64,000 nt of DNA from an uncultured Saprospiraceae bacterium (GTDB taxonomy: Bacteria > Bacteroidota > Bacteroidia > Chitinophagales > Saprospiraceae): positions 61,858-125,857 of the forward strand of contig CALJPQ010000019.1 of assembly GCA_937980645.1 (NCBI GenBank), in the 5' to 3' direction. Shown one piece after another: positions 54,813-63,724 of this stretch. The notes under the pieces were generated by a model. That model was not told the DNA's origin. It did no database searches and was given only the letters and a program-made list of their open reading frames with translations. The translations under genes and the position numbers were made by a program. The stretch's first letter is position 1. The number at the start of each line of letters is the position of its first letter.

Positions 54813-55295
54813 ATGTTCTCATTTTCTTCCTGTCGAAAAATCCTGTTCGGAGCGGTCCTCGTTTTAGGGGTGGGCAGCGCGTCGCAGGCGCAACAAGTTA
54901 TAGCCGCACATTCTGTTATGCCGGAAGCGGCGTCGCTGCCCTATTTGGGGGCTTCATCGGTCTTGATAGGTCAAATGGGCGAGTATCGGGCGGGTGAGCG
55001 CGCTTTTGTGCGTTTTCAATGGAGTGCGTTTGGGGAGCGTCGCCTTTCGTCGGAAGTTTGTGTCCGGTTGTATTTGTCTTCTGATGCGTACTTTGATCAC
55101 GGTGATGAATTACTGGCGGAGGTGTGTGCTGACGCGCGTTTTGCAGTTGGCGAGTATGCGACACTTGTTTTTGACCTGCCAGAGGAAATGGACGCGGGTC
55201 GTTATCATCTGCTGGCCGTAGGTCTGGGCGGGCGTGAGGTGTTGTCGAGCCGGATGCACGTGCTACCTATTCAGGTGTTAGCTGCATTGCCATAA
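54813..55295 (+). CDS. small secreted CARDB-like beta-sandwich protein
   Basis: 160 aa from the ATG at 54813 (a GTG one codon upstream is less likely). Signal peptide to about GSASQAQ (residues 18-28). One Ig-like sandwich follows, with SEVCVRLYLSSDAYFDHGDE and ATLVFDLPEEMDAGRYHLLA, the pattern of CARDB adhesion modules. It has no T9SS sorting domain and only one module, so it is short for this class. Two Cys (CVRL, EVCADAR) may be paired. Its end overlaps the 3' end of the gntP-like gene on the opposite strand by 18 bp. Function unknown. Confidence 0.6.
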   Translation: MFSFSSCRKILFGAVLVLGVGSASQAQQVIAAHSVMPEAASLPYLGASSVLIGQMGEYRAGERAFVRFQWSAFGERRLSSEVCVRLYLSSDAYFDHGDELLAEVCADARFAVGEYATLVFDLPEEMDAGRYHLLAVGLGGREVLSSRMHVLPIQVLAALP

Positions 55296-56603
55296 GAGAT
55301 AGAGGGTCAATCCTGCGGCCAGGCTCATGGCTGCTGTAGCGAGGGTGTAGGTGTGCAGGGCGGTGGTGGTGTCTAAGTTTCCGAAGCGCGCTACTACCCA
55401 GAAATAAGAGTCGTTAGCGTGGGATACGAACATAGAGCCAGCACCCATAGCCAGCAAAGCTATGGTCTGCTGGCCTGGTTGGTGGAAGCCCAAGGCGGGG
55501 AGCAAGGGTAGTAGAATACCGGCGGTCGTCATGACGGCCACAGTAGCGCTGCCCTGAGCCGTCTTGAGGAGGGCGGCCAGGGCGAAAGGCACGATGAGGG
55601 ACAGGTCGCTGGCCGCCAGCACGGGCCCGAAAGTTTGGCCGATGTCCATCGCCTTGATGACCTCGCCGAAGGCGCCACCGGCGGCGGTGATAAGCACAAT
55701 ATGACCGGAGCGCGTGAAGGCGTCGTCGAGCCAATGCTTGTGTTGGAGGGCAGGCATGCGTCGGAGCAGGGGCAACGCACACAGGATACCTGCGGCCAGA
55801 GCCGCGGCAGGTTCTCCCAATAGGGCCAGACGGGCATTGGGCTGCTCTTCGGCTGCACTCAGGTTTTGTATTAGCGCTCCGGCAGCGAGCCAGACTACCG
55901 GCACGACCACCGGCAGCAGAGCGCTCGTCAGCGAAGGCAAGGCGGTTTGGTGGCCGTTTCGTTCGGTAGCTTCAGGCGCCGTGGGCGCTGTTACTGGGCT
56001 TACAAGAAAATAGCAGGCGGTCCCCCAACCCACGGCCGCGGCAATGATGGCCATAGCTATGCCCGGCCCCAGCACTGCACTTGCTGACAGGCCCATTGTG
56101 CTGGCTGCAGCCGTAATGCCCGGATGCGGCGGCGTCAGGCAATGAACAGCATACAGGGCCGTGGCTAACGATACTACCAGGCTTACCCGTTGGGTAGGCG
56201 CCTGATTAGCCAGCGAACGTACCAGACCTGCTAACACAAGAAAACCCACATCACAAAAAATGGGCAGCCCAATCACCACTCCCAGGCCGCTGAGTGCCAA
56301 AGGCACGCGGTGGTGTCCGGTGCGCTGCAACACCGCACGCGCCAACGCAACAGCTGCACCGCTGTGTTCCAGCAAGCCGCCTAAGGTTGCACCCAAAACG
56401 ATAAGCAGGCCGATGCGTTCCACCGTCTGACCCACACCCCGCCTGATTTGTTGGAGCGCCTCCGCCGGTGTGAAGCCATTGCCCAGGCTGACAACGGCAG
56501 CTATGCCTACCAGCGTGAAAAAAGCATTCCAGCGCCATCGCCCACACAATAGGGCAATGGCACTCACAGCACCCAACAATAACAACCCCTGTATCCACAT
56601 CAT
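55278..56603 (-). CDS. GntP-family gluconate/sugar-acid permease
   Basis: 441 aa from the ATG at 56603, eight bases after the stop of the aldolase gene. About twelve transmembrane helices. Family features include GLPIFCDVGFLVLAGLV, YAVHCLTPPHPGITAAA and VSHANDSYFWVVARFG near the C-terminus. GntP proteins import gluconate, ketogluconate, fructuronate or related acids by proton symport. Together with uxaA and the KDPG-type aldolase this points to aldonate/uronate use. The codons upstream of 56603 overlap the aldolase and are not part of the protein. Confidence 0.9.
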   Translation of the reverse strand: MMWIQGLLLLGAVSAIALLCGRWRWNAFFTLVGIAAVVSLGNGFTPAEALQQIRRGVGQTVERIGLLIVLGATLGGLLEHSGAAVALARAVLQRTGHHRVPLALSGLGVVIGLPIFCDVGFLVLAGLVRSLANQAPTQRVSLVVSLATALYAVHCLTPPHPGITAAASTMGLSASAVLGPGIAMAIIAAAVGWGTACYFLVSPVTAPTAPEATERNGHQTALPSLTSALLPVVVPVVWLAAGALIQNLSAAEEQPNARLALLGEPAAALAAGILCALPLLRRMPALQHKHWLDDAFTRSGHIVLITAAGGAFGEVIKAMDIGQTFGPVLAASDLSLIVPFALAALLKTAQGSATVAVMTTAGILLPLLPALGFHQPGQQTIALLAMGAGSMFVSHANDSYFWVVARFGNLDTTTALHTYTLATAAMSLAAGLTLYLLWQCS

Positions 56604-56611
56604 ACGCGCTT

Positions 56612-57271
56612 TTACACGGAACGCAGTCGCTTGACCAGTGCCAGCACGGCACTCACCCGCTGCTCTAAGGCGTCCCACTGCTGCTGTTGGAGCAAATCAT
56701 CAGAAATGAGCCGGGATCCCAGACCTACACAGGCTGCTCCGGCCTCAAACCAGGCGCGCAAATTCGCCTCTTGCGGCGACACACCACCCGATACCAAGGC
56801 GCGTGTCCAGGGGCAGGGCGCCAAATGCGCCTTCAGAAAGGCCGGCCCGACCACATCGCCGGGCGAAAGTTTGACCAATTCGCAGCCCCATTCTTCGGCC
56901 AGCCCAATTTCGGAAGGTGTCATTGCCCCAGGAATGACGGCCACCTTGCGGCGATGGCACAGCCGAACCACGTCTTCGCGCAATAGGGGCGTAACGACAA
57001 AGTCGGCGCCCAACTGAAGGTACAGCGCAGCGGTGGCGGCGTCTTGCACAGAACCTATGCCCAGCAGCAGATCGGGAAAGTTGCGCCAGATGGCCCGACG
57101 GATGTGAGCAAACACCTCATGGGCAAAAGGCCCGCGGTTGGTGAACTCTATCGCCCGAGCCCCACCTCGTGCGCAGGCGCCCACTATTTCGACAGCCACC
57201 GCCGCGTTGGCGTGGTAAAAAAGCGGTATAGCACCCTGCTGCATGAGCTGTTGATAAACCTCTAATCGCAT
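56612..57271 (-). CDS. eda: KDPG/KHG-type aldolase
   Basis: 219 aa from the ATG at 57271; a GTG at 57298 lies against the stop of the transporter gene and is less likely. The Schiff-base lysine is K134 in ELVKLSPGD, where the family usually has KFFPA, and E42 in AIEFTNRGP fits the general acid/base. LLGIGSVQDA covers the phosphate-binding part. The enzyme splits 2-keto-3-deoxy-6-phosphogluconate (or KDPGal) into pyruvate and glyceraldehyde-3-phosphate, the final step for acids made by UxaA-type dehydratases. A keto-deoxy sugar kinase is not in the window. Confidence 0.88.
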   Translation of the reverse strand: MRLEVYQQLMQQGAIPLFYHANAAVAVEIVGACARGGARAIEFTNRGPFAHEVFAHIRRAIWRNFPDLLLGIGSVQDAATAALYLQLGADFVVTPLLREDVVRLCHRRKVAVIPGAMTPSEIGLAEEWGCELVKLSPGDVVGPAFLKAHLAPCPWTRALVSGGVSPQEANLRAWFEAGAACVGLGSRLISDDLLQQQQWDALEQRVSAVLALVKRLRSV

Positions 57272-57298
57272 GTGTGTATAACAGAAAAAAAGGGACAC

Positions 57299-58564
57299 TT
57301 AAAGCGATACGCGCGCTTCCTTTGGGGTCAACGCGTGCATGATGAGCCAGGCCACCAGATAGGCCGAACCGCAAACCATAAACAGAGCATTGTAGCCTGC
57401 CGTGAGGTTGCCCGCACTCTTGTAAGCATCCAGCCAGTAGCCTACCCATATGGGAAATAAAATACCGCCTACCGAGCCAGCCATACCGCCAATACCAATG
57501 ACCGAGCTGACGGCATTCCTGGGAAAGACATCCGACACGGTAGTGAAGATATTGGCGCTCCATGCCTGATGAGCGGCAGCCGCCAGACTGATGAGCGCCA
57601 CCGCTTGCCAGATGTGGACAGCCCACTGGGCCAAAACAACCGGCGCGACACAAGCAGCAAAGAGCAACATTGCCAGCTTGCGCGCCCGAAAGGGCGACCA
57701 ACCTTGCCGGATAAACCACCCAGACAGGTAGCCACCGCCAATGCTGCCTACAGTAGTAGCTGTATAAACGACAGCCAGCTCAAGGCTGGGCTTTTTCAAA
57801 TCCAGCTGAAAGGCTGTGTCGAAGTACGACGGTAGCCAGAAGAGAAAAAACCACCAGATGGGGTCTGTCAGCAATTTGCCCACGATGAAGGCCCACGTCT
57901 GCCGAATGCCGAGCAAGGCAAGCCACGATGCCCGTTGCACGGGTGCCTCCTCGTCGGCATCGCTGTGGATGTAAGCCAGTTCCTGAGCACTGACTTCGGT
58001 GCGCTTGCCCGGGGCGTCGTAGTGCCATTGCCAGAAGAACAGCCATGCAAAACCCACAACACCAGTGAGTAAGAAGGCCATTTGCCAGCCCCAAACACCC
58101 AGTATCCAGGGTACTAAAATAGGAGCAATCACCGCCCCGATATTCGCCCCTGAGTTGAAGATGCCGGTAGCCAGGGCGCGCTCGCCCTTGGGAAACCATT
58201 CGGCCACTGCCTTGATGGCTGCTGGAAAATTGCCTGCCTCACCCAGGCCGAGGGCCGCCCGAACAGCCATAAAGCCCGCTGTGGTATACGCCGCAGCATG
58301 GGCCATAGCAGCCACACTCCAGGCCACAATAGATACGATATAGCCGCGCTTAACCCCTACGCGGTCAATGAAGCGCCCAAAAAGCAACAGACCCAGGGCA
58401 TACGCCGCCGAAAAGCACAGCACGATGCGACTATAGTCTTTCTCTGACCACTGAAACTCGTGCTCTAACGTCGGTTTGAGCAGGCCAATGACCTGGCGGT
58501 CCAAGTAGTTGATGGTAGTGGCAAAGAAAAGCAGTGCGACGATGCGCCAGCGATATTGCGTCAT
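57299..58564 (-). CDS. MFS hexuronate transporter (ExuT-like, ACS family)
   Basis: 421 aa with twelve predicted helices. The start RWRIVALLFFATTINYLDRQ (5-24), AALGLGEAGNFPAAIKAVAE and GIFNSGANIGAVIAP are characteristic of the anion:cation symporter family. That family includes ExuT (galacturonate/glucuronate) and DgoT/GarP-type transporters. The order transporter, aldolase, GntP permease, then uxaA on one strand, with gaps of about 27, 8 and some hundreds of bases, supports a sugar-acid operon. Uronate import is the best guess; aldonates or aldarates are possible. Confidence 0.88.
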   Translation of the reverse strand: MTQYRWRIVALLFFATTINYLDRQVIGLLKPTLEHEFQWSEKDYSRIVLCFSAAYALGLLLFGRFIDRVGVKRGYIVSIVAWSVAAMAHAAAYTTAGFMAVRAALGLGEAGNFPAAIKAVAEWFPKGERALATGIFNSGANIGAVIAPILVPWILGVWGWQMAFLLTGVVGFAWLFFWQWHYDAPGKRTEVSAQELAYIHSDADEEAPVQRASWLALLGIRQTWAFIVGKLLTDPIWWFFLFWLPSYFDTAFQLDLKKPSLELAVVYTATTVGSIGGGYLSGWFIRQGWSPFRARKLAMLLFAACVAPVVLAQWAVHIWQAVALISLAAAAHQAWSANIFTTVSDVFPRNAVSSVIGIGGMAGSVGGILFPIWVGYWLDAYKSAGNLTAGYNALFMVCGSAYLVAWLIMHALTPKEARVSL

Positions 58565-58682
58565 GGGCCAACATAAGTTTGCCTAAAGACGCTTGCTAAT
58601 ATCCAAATCCCTGAAGCAGCGCTGGAACCGACACCCTTCGACGTGATCCTACGCAAGGCTGCTATGAAGCAAAAGGTCGAGA

Positions 58683-58746
58683 ACCGCAGAGAGCGCAGAG
58701 GGCTGCGGAGGTATTTTTCTCTGCGTCTCCCGACGTTCTCTGTGGT
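58683..58746. repeat. CAGAGA-type intergenic palindrome
   Basis: ACCGCAGAGA (58683-58692) pairs with TCTCTGTGGT (58737-58746, one G-T). Just inside, GCGCAGAG (58693-58700) can pair with CTCTGCGT (58719-58726). It lies in the 500-bp spacer between the ExuT-like and TonB receptor genes. Palindromes of this composition recur in many environmental bacterial genomes. Confidence 0.65.
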
Positions 58747-58808
58747 GAAAAAAGAAAATCCCGGCGCCTGTGGGCAGATCAACCGGGTGCAGTATCCGTT
58801 AAAAAATA

Positions 58809-58898
58809 GCCACGAACGCACGAATTTGAGGCGACATCTCCCGCAGGGAGGTGTCGCCTGTGGGCCTTCAACTCGTTTTTCATTCGTGCATTCGTGGC
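58809..58898. repeat. nested palindromic element with 17-bp outer arms
   Basis: Outer arms GCCACGAACGCACGAAT (58809-58825) and ATTCGTGCATTCGTGGC (58882-58898) are complementary at all but one or two positions. Within lies a second hairpin, AGGCGACATCTCCC (58829-58842) with GGGAGGTGTCGCCT (58846-58859) and a three-base loop. The right arm belongs to the 51-bp repeat shared with 20069-20119. It resembles a small non-coding mobile or REP-like element; no ORF is inside. Confidence 0.75.
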
Positions 58899-58931
58899 GA
58901 CCTTACTGCCTGAGGACGACGGTATTTTGTC
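58881..58931 (+). repeat. 51-bp dispersed intergenic repeat, copy 2
   Basis: Identical to 20069-20119 at 48 of 51 positions. It runs from the right arm of the palindrome through CCTTACTGCCTGAGGACGA to ATTTTGTC. The remaining spacer up to 59064 shows no gene. Confidence 0.85.
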
Positions 58932-59064
58932 CTGCCTGCGTAAGATCAATTAGAGAAGGCTTCAACCAGAACAGCCGTCGTAACCGGGCGTAACGTCAGA
59001 CATCGAAGATGTTGTCTCAAGCGCTCAAATACGCTCCTTCGGCTTCAGGGTAAAGCCCTGTGTG

Positions 59065-62000
59065 ATGCGTCCTACCATAGCGCGCCCTTCAGGCGGTGCA
59101 GCTCTGTGCAAACGATTGCTCATGCTACTTATGCTACTTTTAGGTAGAAATAAATGGTTTTGGCTGAATGCCGTAGAGCGCCGCTCTTTCGTCTTTGCTT
59201 TTGGTATGGCGGTTCTGACAACAGAAGCGCTGGCTCAGAATGCGGTGCTCATGGGGCAGGTAACCGATGCGGGCACATTGGCGCCTTTGCCATACGCAAC
59301 GGTGGCCCTGCCCGAGGTGGGGCTGGGGGCTATTGGTAACGAAGAAGGCCGCTTTCGGGTGGTCAACATTCCGCCGGGAAAGTACAGGGTTCGGGTGTCC
59401 TACACGGGCTATGGGTCAGTAGAGCGAGAGGTTACCTTTTTGCCCGCCGAGCAGCGGGTCGAAAATTTTGCGCTGGGCGAGACGAGTGCGCAGATTTCGG
59501 AGGTGGTCATTGCGGTTCAGGCGTACGGCCAACAGGCAGCCATTAACCAGCAGATCGCTTCCAACACGATAGTGAATGTCCTTTCTAAGGAGCGCTTACA
59601 GGAGTTGCCCGATCAGAATGCTGCGGAGTCGTTGGGGCGTCTGGCCGGTGTGGGCGTACAGCGCGATGCCGGGGAGGGGCAGAAGGTCGTCATTCGCGGC
59701 CTTTCGCCGCGTTTTGCCTCGGTAACCATCAACGGCGAGCGCATACCCTCTACCGACGGTGATGACCGCTCGGTAGATCTGAGTATGATCAGCCCCGACA
59801 TGCTTTCGGGGGTAGAGTTGTTTAAAGCCATCCGGCCCGACATGGACGGCGACGCCGTGGGCGGTATGGTCAATTTTTCTGTCAAAAAAGCGGAGAAAGG
59901 CCTCAAAGGCGATTTGCGTCTGTTTGGCGGTTACAACGGCCTGACGGATCTGGCCGGCCCCTGGCGAGCGACGGCAGCACTGAGCAATCGCTTTTTCCGA
60001 AATAAACTCGGCCTGTTGTTGACGGGCAGCTTTCAGCGCGCCGATCGCAGCTCGCATAACTTAGAGGGTGATTACTATTTCAGCGACATCCAGGGTGATA
60101 GCGTCATCTTGCGCACCGGCATACTGCGCCTGACCGACCAGCGCGAAATCCGCGACCGCTATGGCGCCAGCCTGACCGCTGATTATGCCCTGCGCAACGG
60201 CTCCGTGGTGTTCAACACCTTCTGGGGCAATACCGAACGCAATGTCGTGCGCCGTCGGCGCAGCTTCCGCTCAGCAGAAGGGCAACAAGAGTATAGCCTG
60301 CGCGACTTTCAGCAACACATCCGCCTGCTGGCCAACTCGCTGTCGGGCGAACACTTTATGGGGCCGTTCACCTTCTTCTGGCGTACTTCACACAGCCGAA
60401 CGGTGCAGGAAATTCCGTGGTCGCTGGAAACCCGCTTTCGTGAAACGGCTGCTCTTTTGCCTGCCCACGACGACTCTAAAGGCCCTGAAGTGCTGGTGCA
60501 GGGCTACAAAAATGACCTCAACGCCACGCTATTGCACGACTCGCGCTTCAGCCTGCAAAGTGTCTCCGACTACAACACCACCGCCCAGGCCGACCTACGC
60601 TACTCCTTTGCCTTTTCTAAAAAATTCAATGGCTATCTGAAAACAGGCCTCAAATACCGCCAAAACGGCCGTGAACGCGACAATACCCAGCTGCTTTCAC
60701 AGCCCTATCTGAACACTCAGAACTATCCCGGTCAGGATCCCGAGCGTTTCTTGCTCAATGCTAACAAGCGCGCCTACATGATCAATTTCACCGGCGACTA
60801 CACTAATCCAGGTTTCCTGGGAGGCGCCTTTGAACTGCTTCCGACCAACAGCAGCCATTACGTCGTCGTGCCTGAACGAAATATGGAGGTGTACAACGCC
60901 TTCTGGGGTACCAGCTACCAGCCCGGCGATACGCTCCGCTACCTGGGGCATCTAGACCCCGGCAAATTGCGCCGCTTTTACGAGCGCTATCAGATGCAGT
61001 ACGACACCTTCCGCGAAGTAGATGCCGAAGATTACCGTGGCGTAGAAAGAATTTACGCCGGCTACCTGATGTCGGAGCTGCATGTAGGCAAGCAGCTGAT
61101 GCTTATGGGCGGCGTGCGCTATGAAAATACGCGGCAAGACTATCGGAGCGTCTCCTTCGCCATGCGGGACCCCGAAGACGGCAACACCGATACCCAGCGC
61201 CCACCGGTAGATGCGCGCGCGGCCTCGGGCTATGTGGAATGGTTGCCCATGCTCCATTTGCGCTATCAGCCAACACGCTGGTTCGATATCCGGCTGGCAG
61301 CCACCAAGACACTTAACCGACCCGACTTTTTCAACTTAGTGCCCTGGGAAATCATTGTGCCTCAGAACCCGCCTCGCATCAGCCGAGGCCGCCCCGACCT
61401 GCGCCACACTACTGCCTGGAACTATGACGCCTTCGCCTATTTCTATAACCGCTACGGCTTGCTTACCGTGGGCGTCTTCCACAAGCGCTTGCGCAATGTG
61501 GACGTACAGAGCCGCTCGGCCATCATCGGTGGCCCTTATGCGGGTTATCAGCTCAATCAGCCCATTAACCTGCCGGGCGTCTCTACGGTGCACGGGCTGG
61601 AAATAGACCTGCAAAGCAACCTGCGCTCATTGCCCAAACCCTGGAACGGCATCCTTGTGGCAGCCAACTTAACCCTGGTGCGCTCACAGACGCAGGTGCC
61701 CTTCTTCGAAATCCGCCAGGTGTTCGACCCTACCACCCCGCCCTTCTTTTTCACCTTCGTTACCGACACGGTGCGCTCGGGCCGTGTGCCCGGGCAGGCC
61801 AACGTACTGGCCAACGTTCAGCTGGGCTACGAATGGAAGGGCTTCTCAGGTCGCGTCTCCATGGGCTTTCAAGACAATAGCCTGGCCCGCGTTGGCGAGC
61901 GCGCTGAACTGGACGCCTTTACTGACCGATCCATCCGTTGGGATGTGGCCGTGCAGCAACGCTTGCACAAACACTGGGCGGCGTTCCTCAACCTCAACAA

Positions 62001-62106
62001 CCTCAGCAACCAGCCCGAAGCAGCCTTTATCGGGAATACCCAATTCCCTAGCGAACGTGAATTCTTCGGCATGACCGGCGAAATCGGCCTGCGATATAAG
62101 TGGTGA
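59065..62106 (+). CDS. TonB-dependent outer-membrane receptor
   Basis: 1013 aa from the ATG at 59065; the exact start is uncertain as several Mets follow. The signal is long, ending near TTEALAQNAV. A carboxypeptidase-regulatory-like domain (about 57-145: QVTDAGTLAPLPYATVALPE) is followed by the plug (SKERLQELPDQNAAESLGRL, RDAGEGQKVVIRGLSPRFAS) and a large barrel ending GEIGLRYKW. The plug phrases resemble the Xanthomonas-Caulobacter receptor subfamily (TonB-Xanth-Caul), often used for plant glycans, more than classical SusC; no SusD gene is adjacent. The beta-helix gene follows 16 bp later. Confidence 0.92.
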   Translation: MRPTIARPSGGAALCKRLLMLLMLLLGRNKWFWLNAVERRSFVFAFGMAVLTTEALAQNAVLMGQVTDAGTLAPLPYATVALPEVGLGAIGNEEGRFRVVNIPPGKYRVRVSYTGYGSVEREVTFLPAEQRVENFALGETSAQISEVVIAVQAYGQQAAINQQIASNTIVNVLSKERLQELPDQNAAESLGRLAGVGVQRDAGEGQKVVIRGLSPRFASVTINGERIPSTDGDDRSVDLSMISPDMLSGVELFKAIRPDMDGDAVGGMVNFSVKKAEKGLKGDLRLFGGYNGLTDLAGPWRATAALSNRFFRNKLGLLLTGSFQRADRSSHNLEGDYYFSDIQGDSVILRTGILRLTDQREIRDRYGASLTADYALRNGSVVFNTFWGNTERNVVRRRRSFRSAEGQQEYSLRDFQQHIRLLANSLSGEHFMGPFTFFWRTSHSRTVQEIPWSLETRFRETAALLPAHDDSKGPEVLVQGYKNDLNATLLHDSRFSLQSVSDYNTTAQADLRYSFAFSKKFNGYLKTGLKYRQNGRERDNTQLLSQPYLNTQNYPGQDPERFLLNANKRAYMINFTGDYTNPGFLGGAFELLPTNSSHYVVVPERNMEVYNAFWGTSYQPGDTLRYLGHLDPGKLRRFYERYQMQYDTFREVDAEDYRGVERIYAGYLMSELHVGKQLMLMGGVRYENTRQDYRSVSFAMRDPEDGNTDTQRPPVDARAASGYVEWLPMLHLRYQPTRWFDIRLAATKTLNRPDFFNLVPWEIIVPQNPPRISRGRPDLRHTTAWNYDAFAYFYNRYGLLTVGVFHKRLRNVDVQSRSAIIGGPYAGYQLNQPINLPGVSTVHGLEIDLQSNLRSLPKPWNGILVAANLTLVRSQTQVPFFEIRQVFDPTTPPFFFTFVTDTVRSGRVPGQANVLANVQLGYEWKGFSGRVSMGFQDNSLARVGERAELDAFTDRSIRWDVAVQQRLHKHWAAFLNLNNLSNQPEAAFIGNTQFPSEREFFGMTGEIGLRYKW

Positions 62107-62122
62107 TAAAACACAAACAATT

Positions 62123-63634
62123 ATGAAACACGCATTCCTGCTCTGCTCTTGCCTGCTCTGGCTCCTGCCTGTCGGCTCGGCGCAAACGCTCGTGGTCAAT
62201 CCGGGCCCGGTAGGTACTCTTAACCAGGCTATTGCCAACAACCCTGGCGTAACCACCTTTGTCCTCAAGCGTAACTTCCCTTATTTGCTCTCCGGCGAGT
62301 TGAATATCACGGCACCGCTCACCATCAAGGCAGAAGACGGGCCAGGTAAACGACCTATCCTCATCTATGCCCCACCTTCAGGCGCACCCAACATCGAACA
62401 AATTATCCGCACCAGCGCTCACCTCCGGCTAGAAGGACTACACTTAACCAACCGCGACAACTTAGGGGGCCTGTCTCAGCGCATCATCCGCATCATCGGC
62501 GATGACCTCCGCATCGAAACCCACGACTGTATCTTCGACGACTCGGGCCAGACTGTCTTCCGATTAGATGGCAAAAACATCAAACTCTACACCACCGGCT
62601 GCCTCGGCACGCGCCTGGGCCAACCCAACAACCCCGACAACGGGCGATACATTGACGACCGTGGAAATCTGGTGGATACCATCGTTATCGAAAACTGCGC
62701 CATCTACCACGTAACCAGCCGCATCATCCGCGACGGCGGCGAGAGCATCAACCACCTGCGCATTCAGGGCAGCACGTTTATGAATACCCACCAGCGCGGC
62801 TTCGAAATCGGAAAAGTCAGGGAGTTCATTTTTCTCAACAACATCTGCGCCGACCTCCAATTCACGGGCCGCGACAGCAGCCTCAACCCAGTCAACAACA
62901 CCACCAGTGCCAGCGCCGCCTGGATCCGCATTGACTCTACCGGCCAGGGCGGCGAAAACTGGATCATCGGCTACTCCAACTTTTTCTACACTCCCGAACT
63001 GCTCGACTACTACAAATTTCCCTTCCGCCAGGGCAGCGGTGATACAGTGGTGCCCGTCAGCTTTTTTACGCCCACTGTCGAGCGCGCCATTGATGCTGGC
63101 GGCTGGCGCAATACCATCATCTCCGAACCACTGCGTTTTCGGATGCCACCGCCCTTCCAGCGCAGCTACGTGGATACGCTCCACTTTGGCAGCGTGTCTA
63201 ATGCACGCCCCTGGGATATGGGCAGCCTGGCCCCTGACCCTATCTATTCCCAATTGCCGGTGGGCACCAATCGGTATTCCACCCTGCATGACTTCAACTA
63301 CGATTGCTCGGCCCAGTCCAACACCGCTGGTCTGAACGGCGTACGGCTGGGGGCGCAGCTATGGGGCGACTGCTTTGTATCGGCGCGCGACCTGTTCACC
63401 GAGCATGGTGTGCTGTTTTATCCCAACCCTGCTACCGACGCACTTTACCTGAGCGGTGTAGCCCGGCTGGCACAGGTACAGCTGTTTAGCCTCGACGGGC
63501 GCCCGGTGCGCACCCTGCGGCCCGGCGCCAACTGGGTGGAAATACCGCTCCACGACCTGCCCCCAGGCATCTATCTCGTGGCTTTAGTGGACGAAAGGGG
63601 GCACATCAGCGCGCGCAAATTGATCCGACAGTAA
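62123..63634 (+). CDS. T9SS-secreted beta-helix protein (pectate-lyase-like fold)
   Basis: 503 aa. Signal peptide (LPVGSAQ, 15-21). Residues about 25-330 form a parallel beta-helix-like array typical of DUF4957/DUF5123-type proteins (ITAPLTIKAEDGPGKRPILI, RIIRIIGDDLRIETHDCIF, INHLRIQGSTFMNTHQRGFE). A linker with LHDFNYDCSAQSNTAGLNG precedes the C-terminal T9SS type A sorting domain starting FYPNPATDALYL and ending ARKLIRQ. The fold is shared with pectin- and alginate-active enzymes, but I see no certain catalytic residues. Cotranscribed with the TonB receptor (16-bp gap), suggesting it binds or cuts the imported glycan. Confidence 0.85.
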   Translation: MKHAFLLCSCLLWLLPVGSAQTLVVNPGPVGTLNQAIANNPGVTTFVLKRNFPYLLSGELNITAPLTIKAEDGPGKRPILIYAPPSGAPNIEQIIRTSAHLRLEGLHLTNRDNLGGLSQRIIRIIGDDLRIETHDCIFDDSGQTVFRLDGKNIKLYTTGCLGTRLGQPNNPDNGRYIDDRGNLVDTIVIENCAIYHVTSRIIRDGGESINHLRIQGSTFMNTHQRGFEIGKVREFIFLNNICADLQFTGRDSSLNPVNNTTSASAAWIRIDSTGQGGENWIIGYSNFFYTPELLDYYKFPFRQGSGDTVVPVSFFTPTVERAIDAGGWRNTIISEPLRFRMPPPFQRSYVDTLHFGSVSNARPWDMGSLAPDPIYSQLPVGTNRYSTLHDFNYDCSAQSNTAGLNGVRLGAQLWGDCFVSARDLFTEHGVLFYPNPATDALYLSGVARLAQVQLFSLDGRPVRTLRPGANWVEIPLHDLPPGIYLVALVDERGHISARKLIRQ

Positions 63635-63724
63635 CCTTCCTGGCTTGGCGGCCGGTACGGCAGGCGAGCCGCCTCGGCCGATATTCAACTGTTCACCTTA
63701 ACTTACCCAAACACCCCGCTCACT

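Noticed and set aside
58565..59064. Insertion sequence or transposase remnant near the palindromes
   Set aside because: No transposase-like frame is present and the inverted repeats are short nested hairpins, not IS ends with target duplications.
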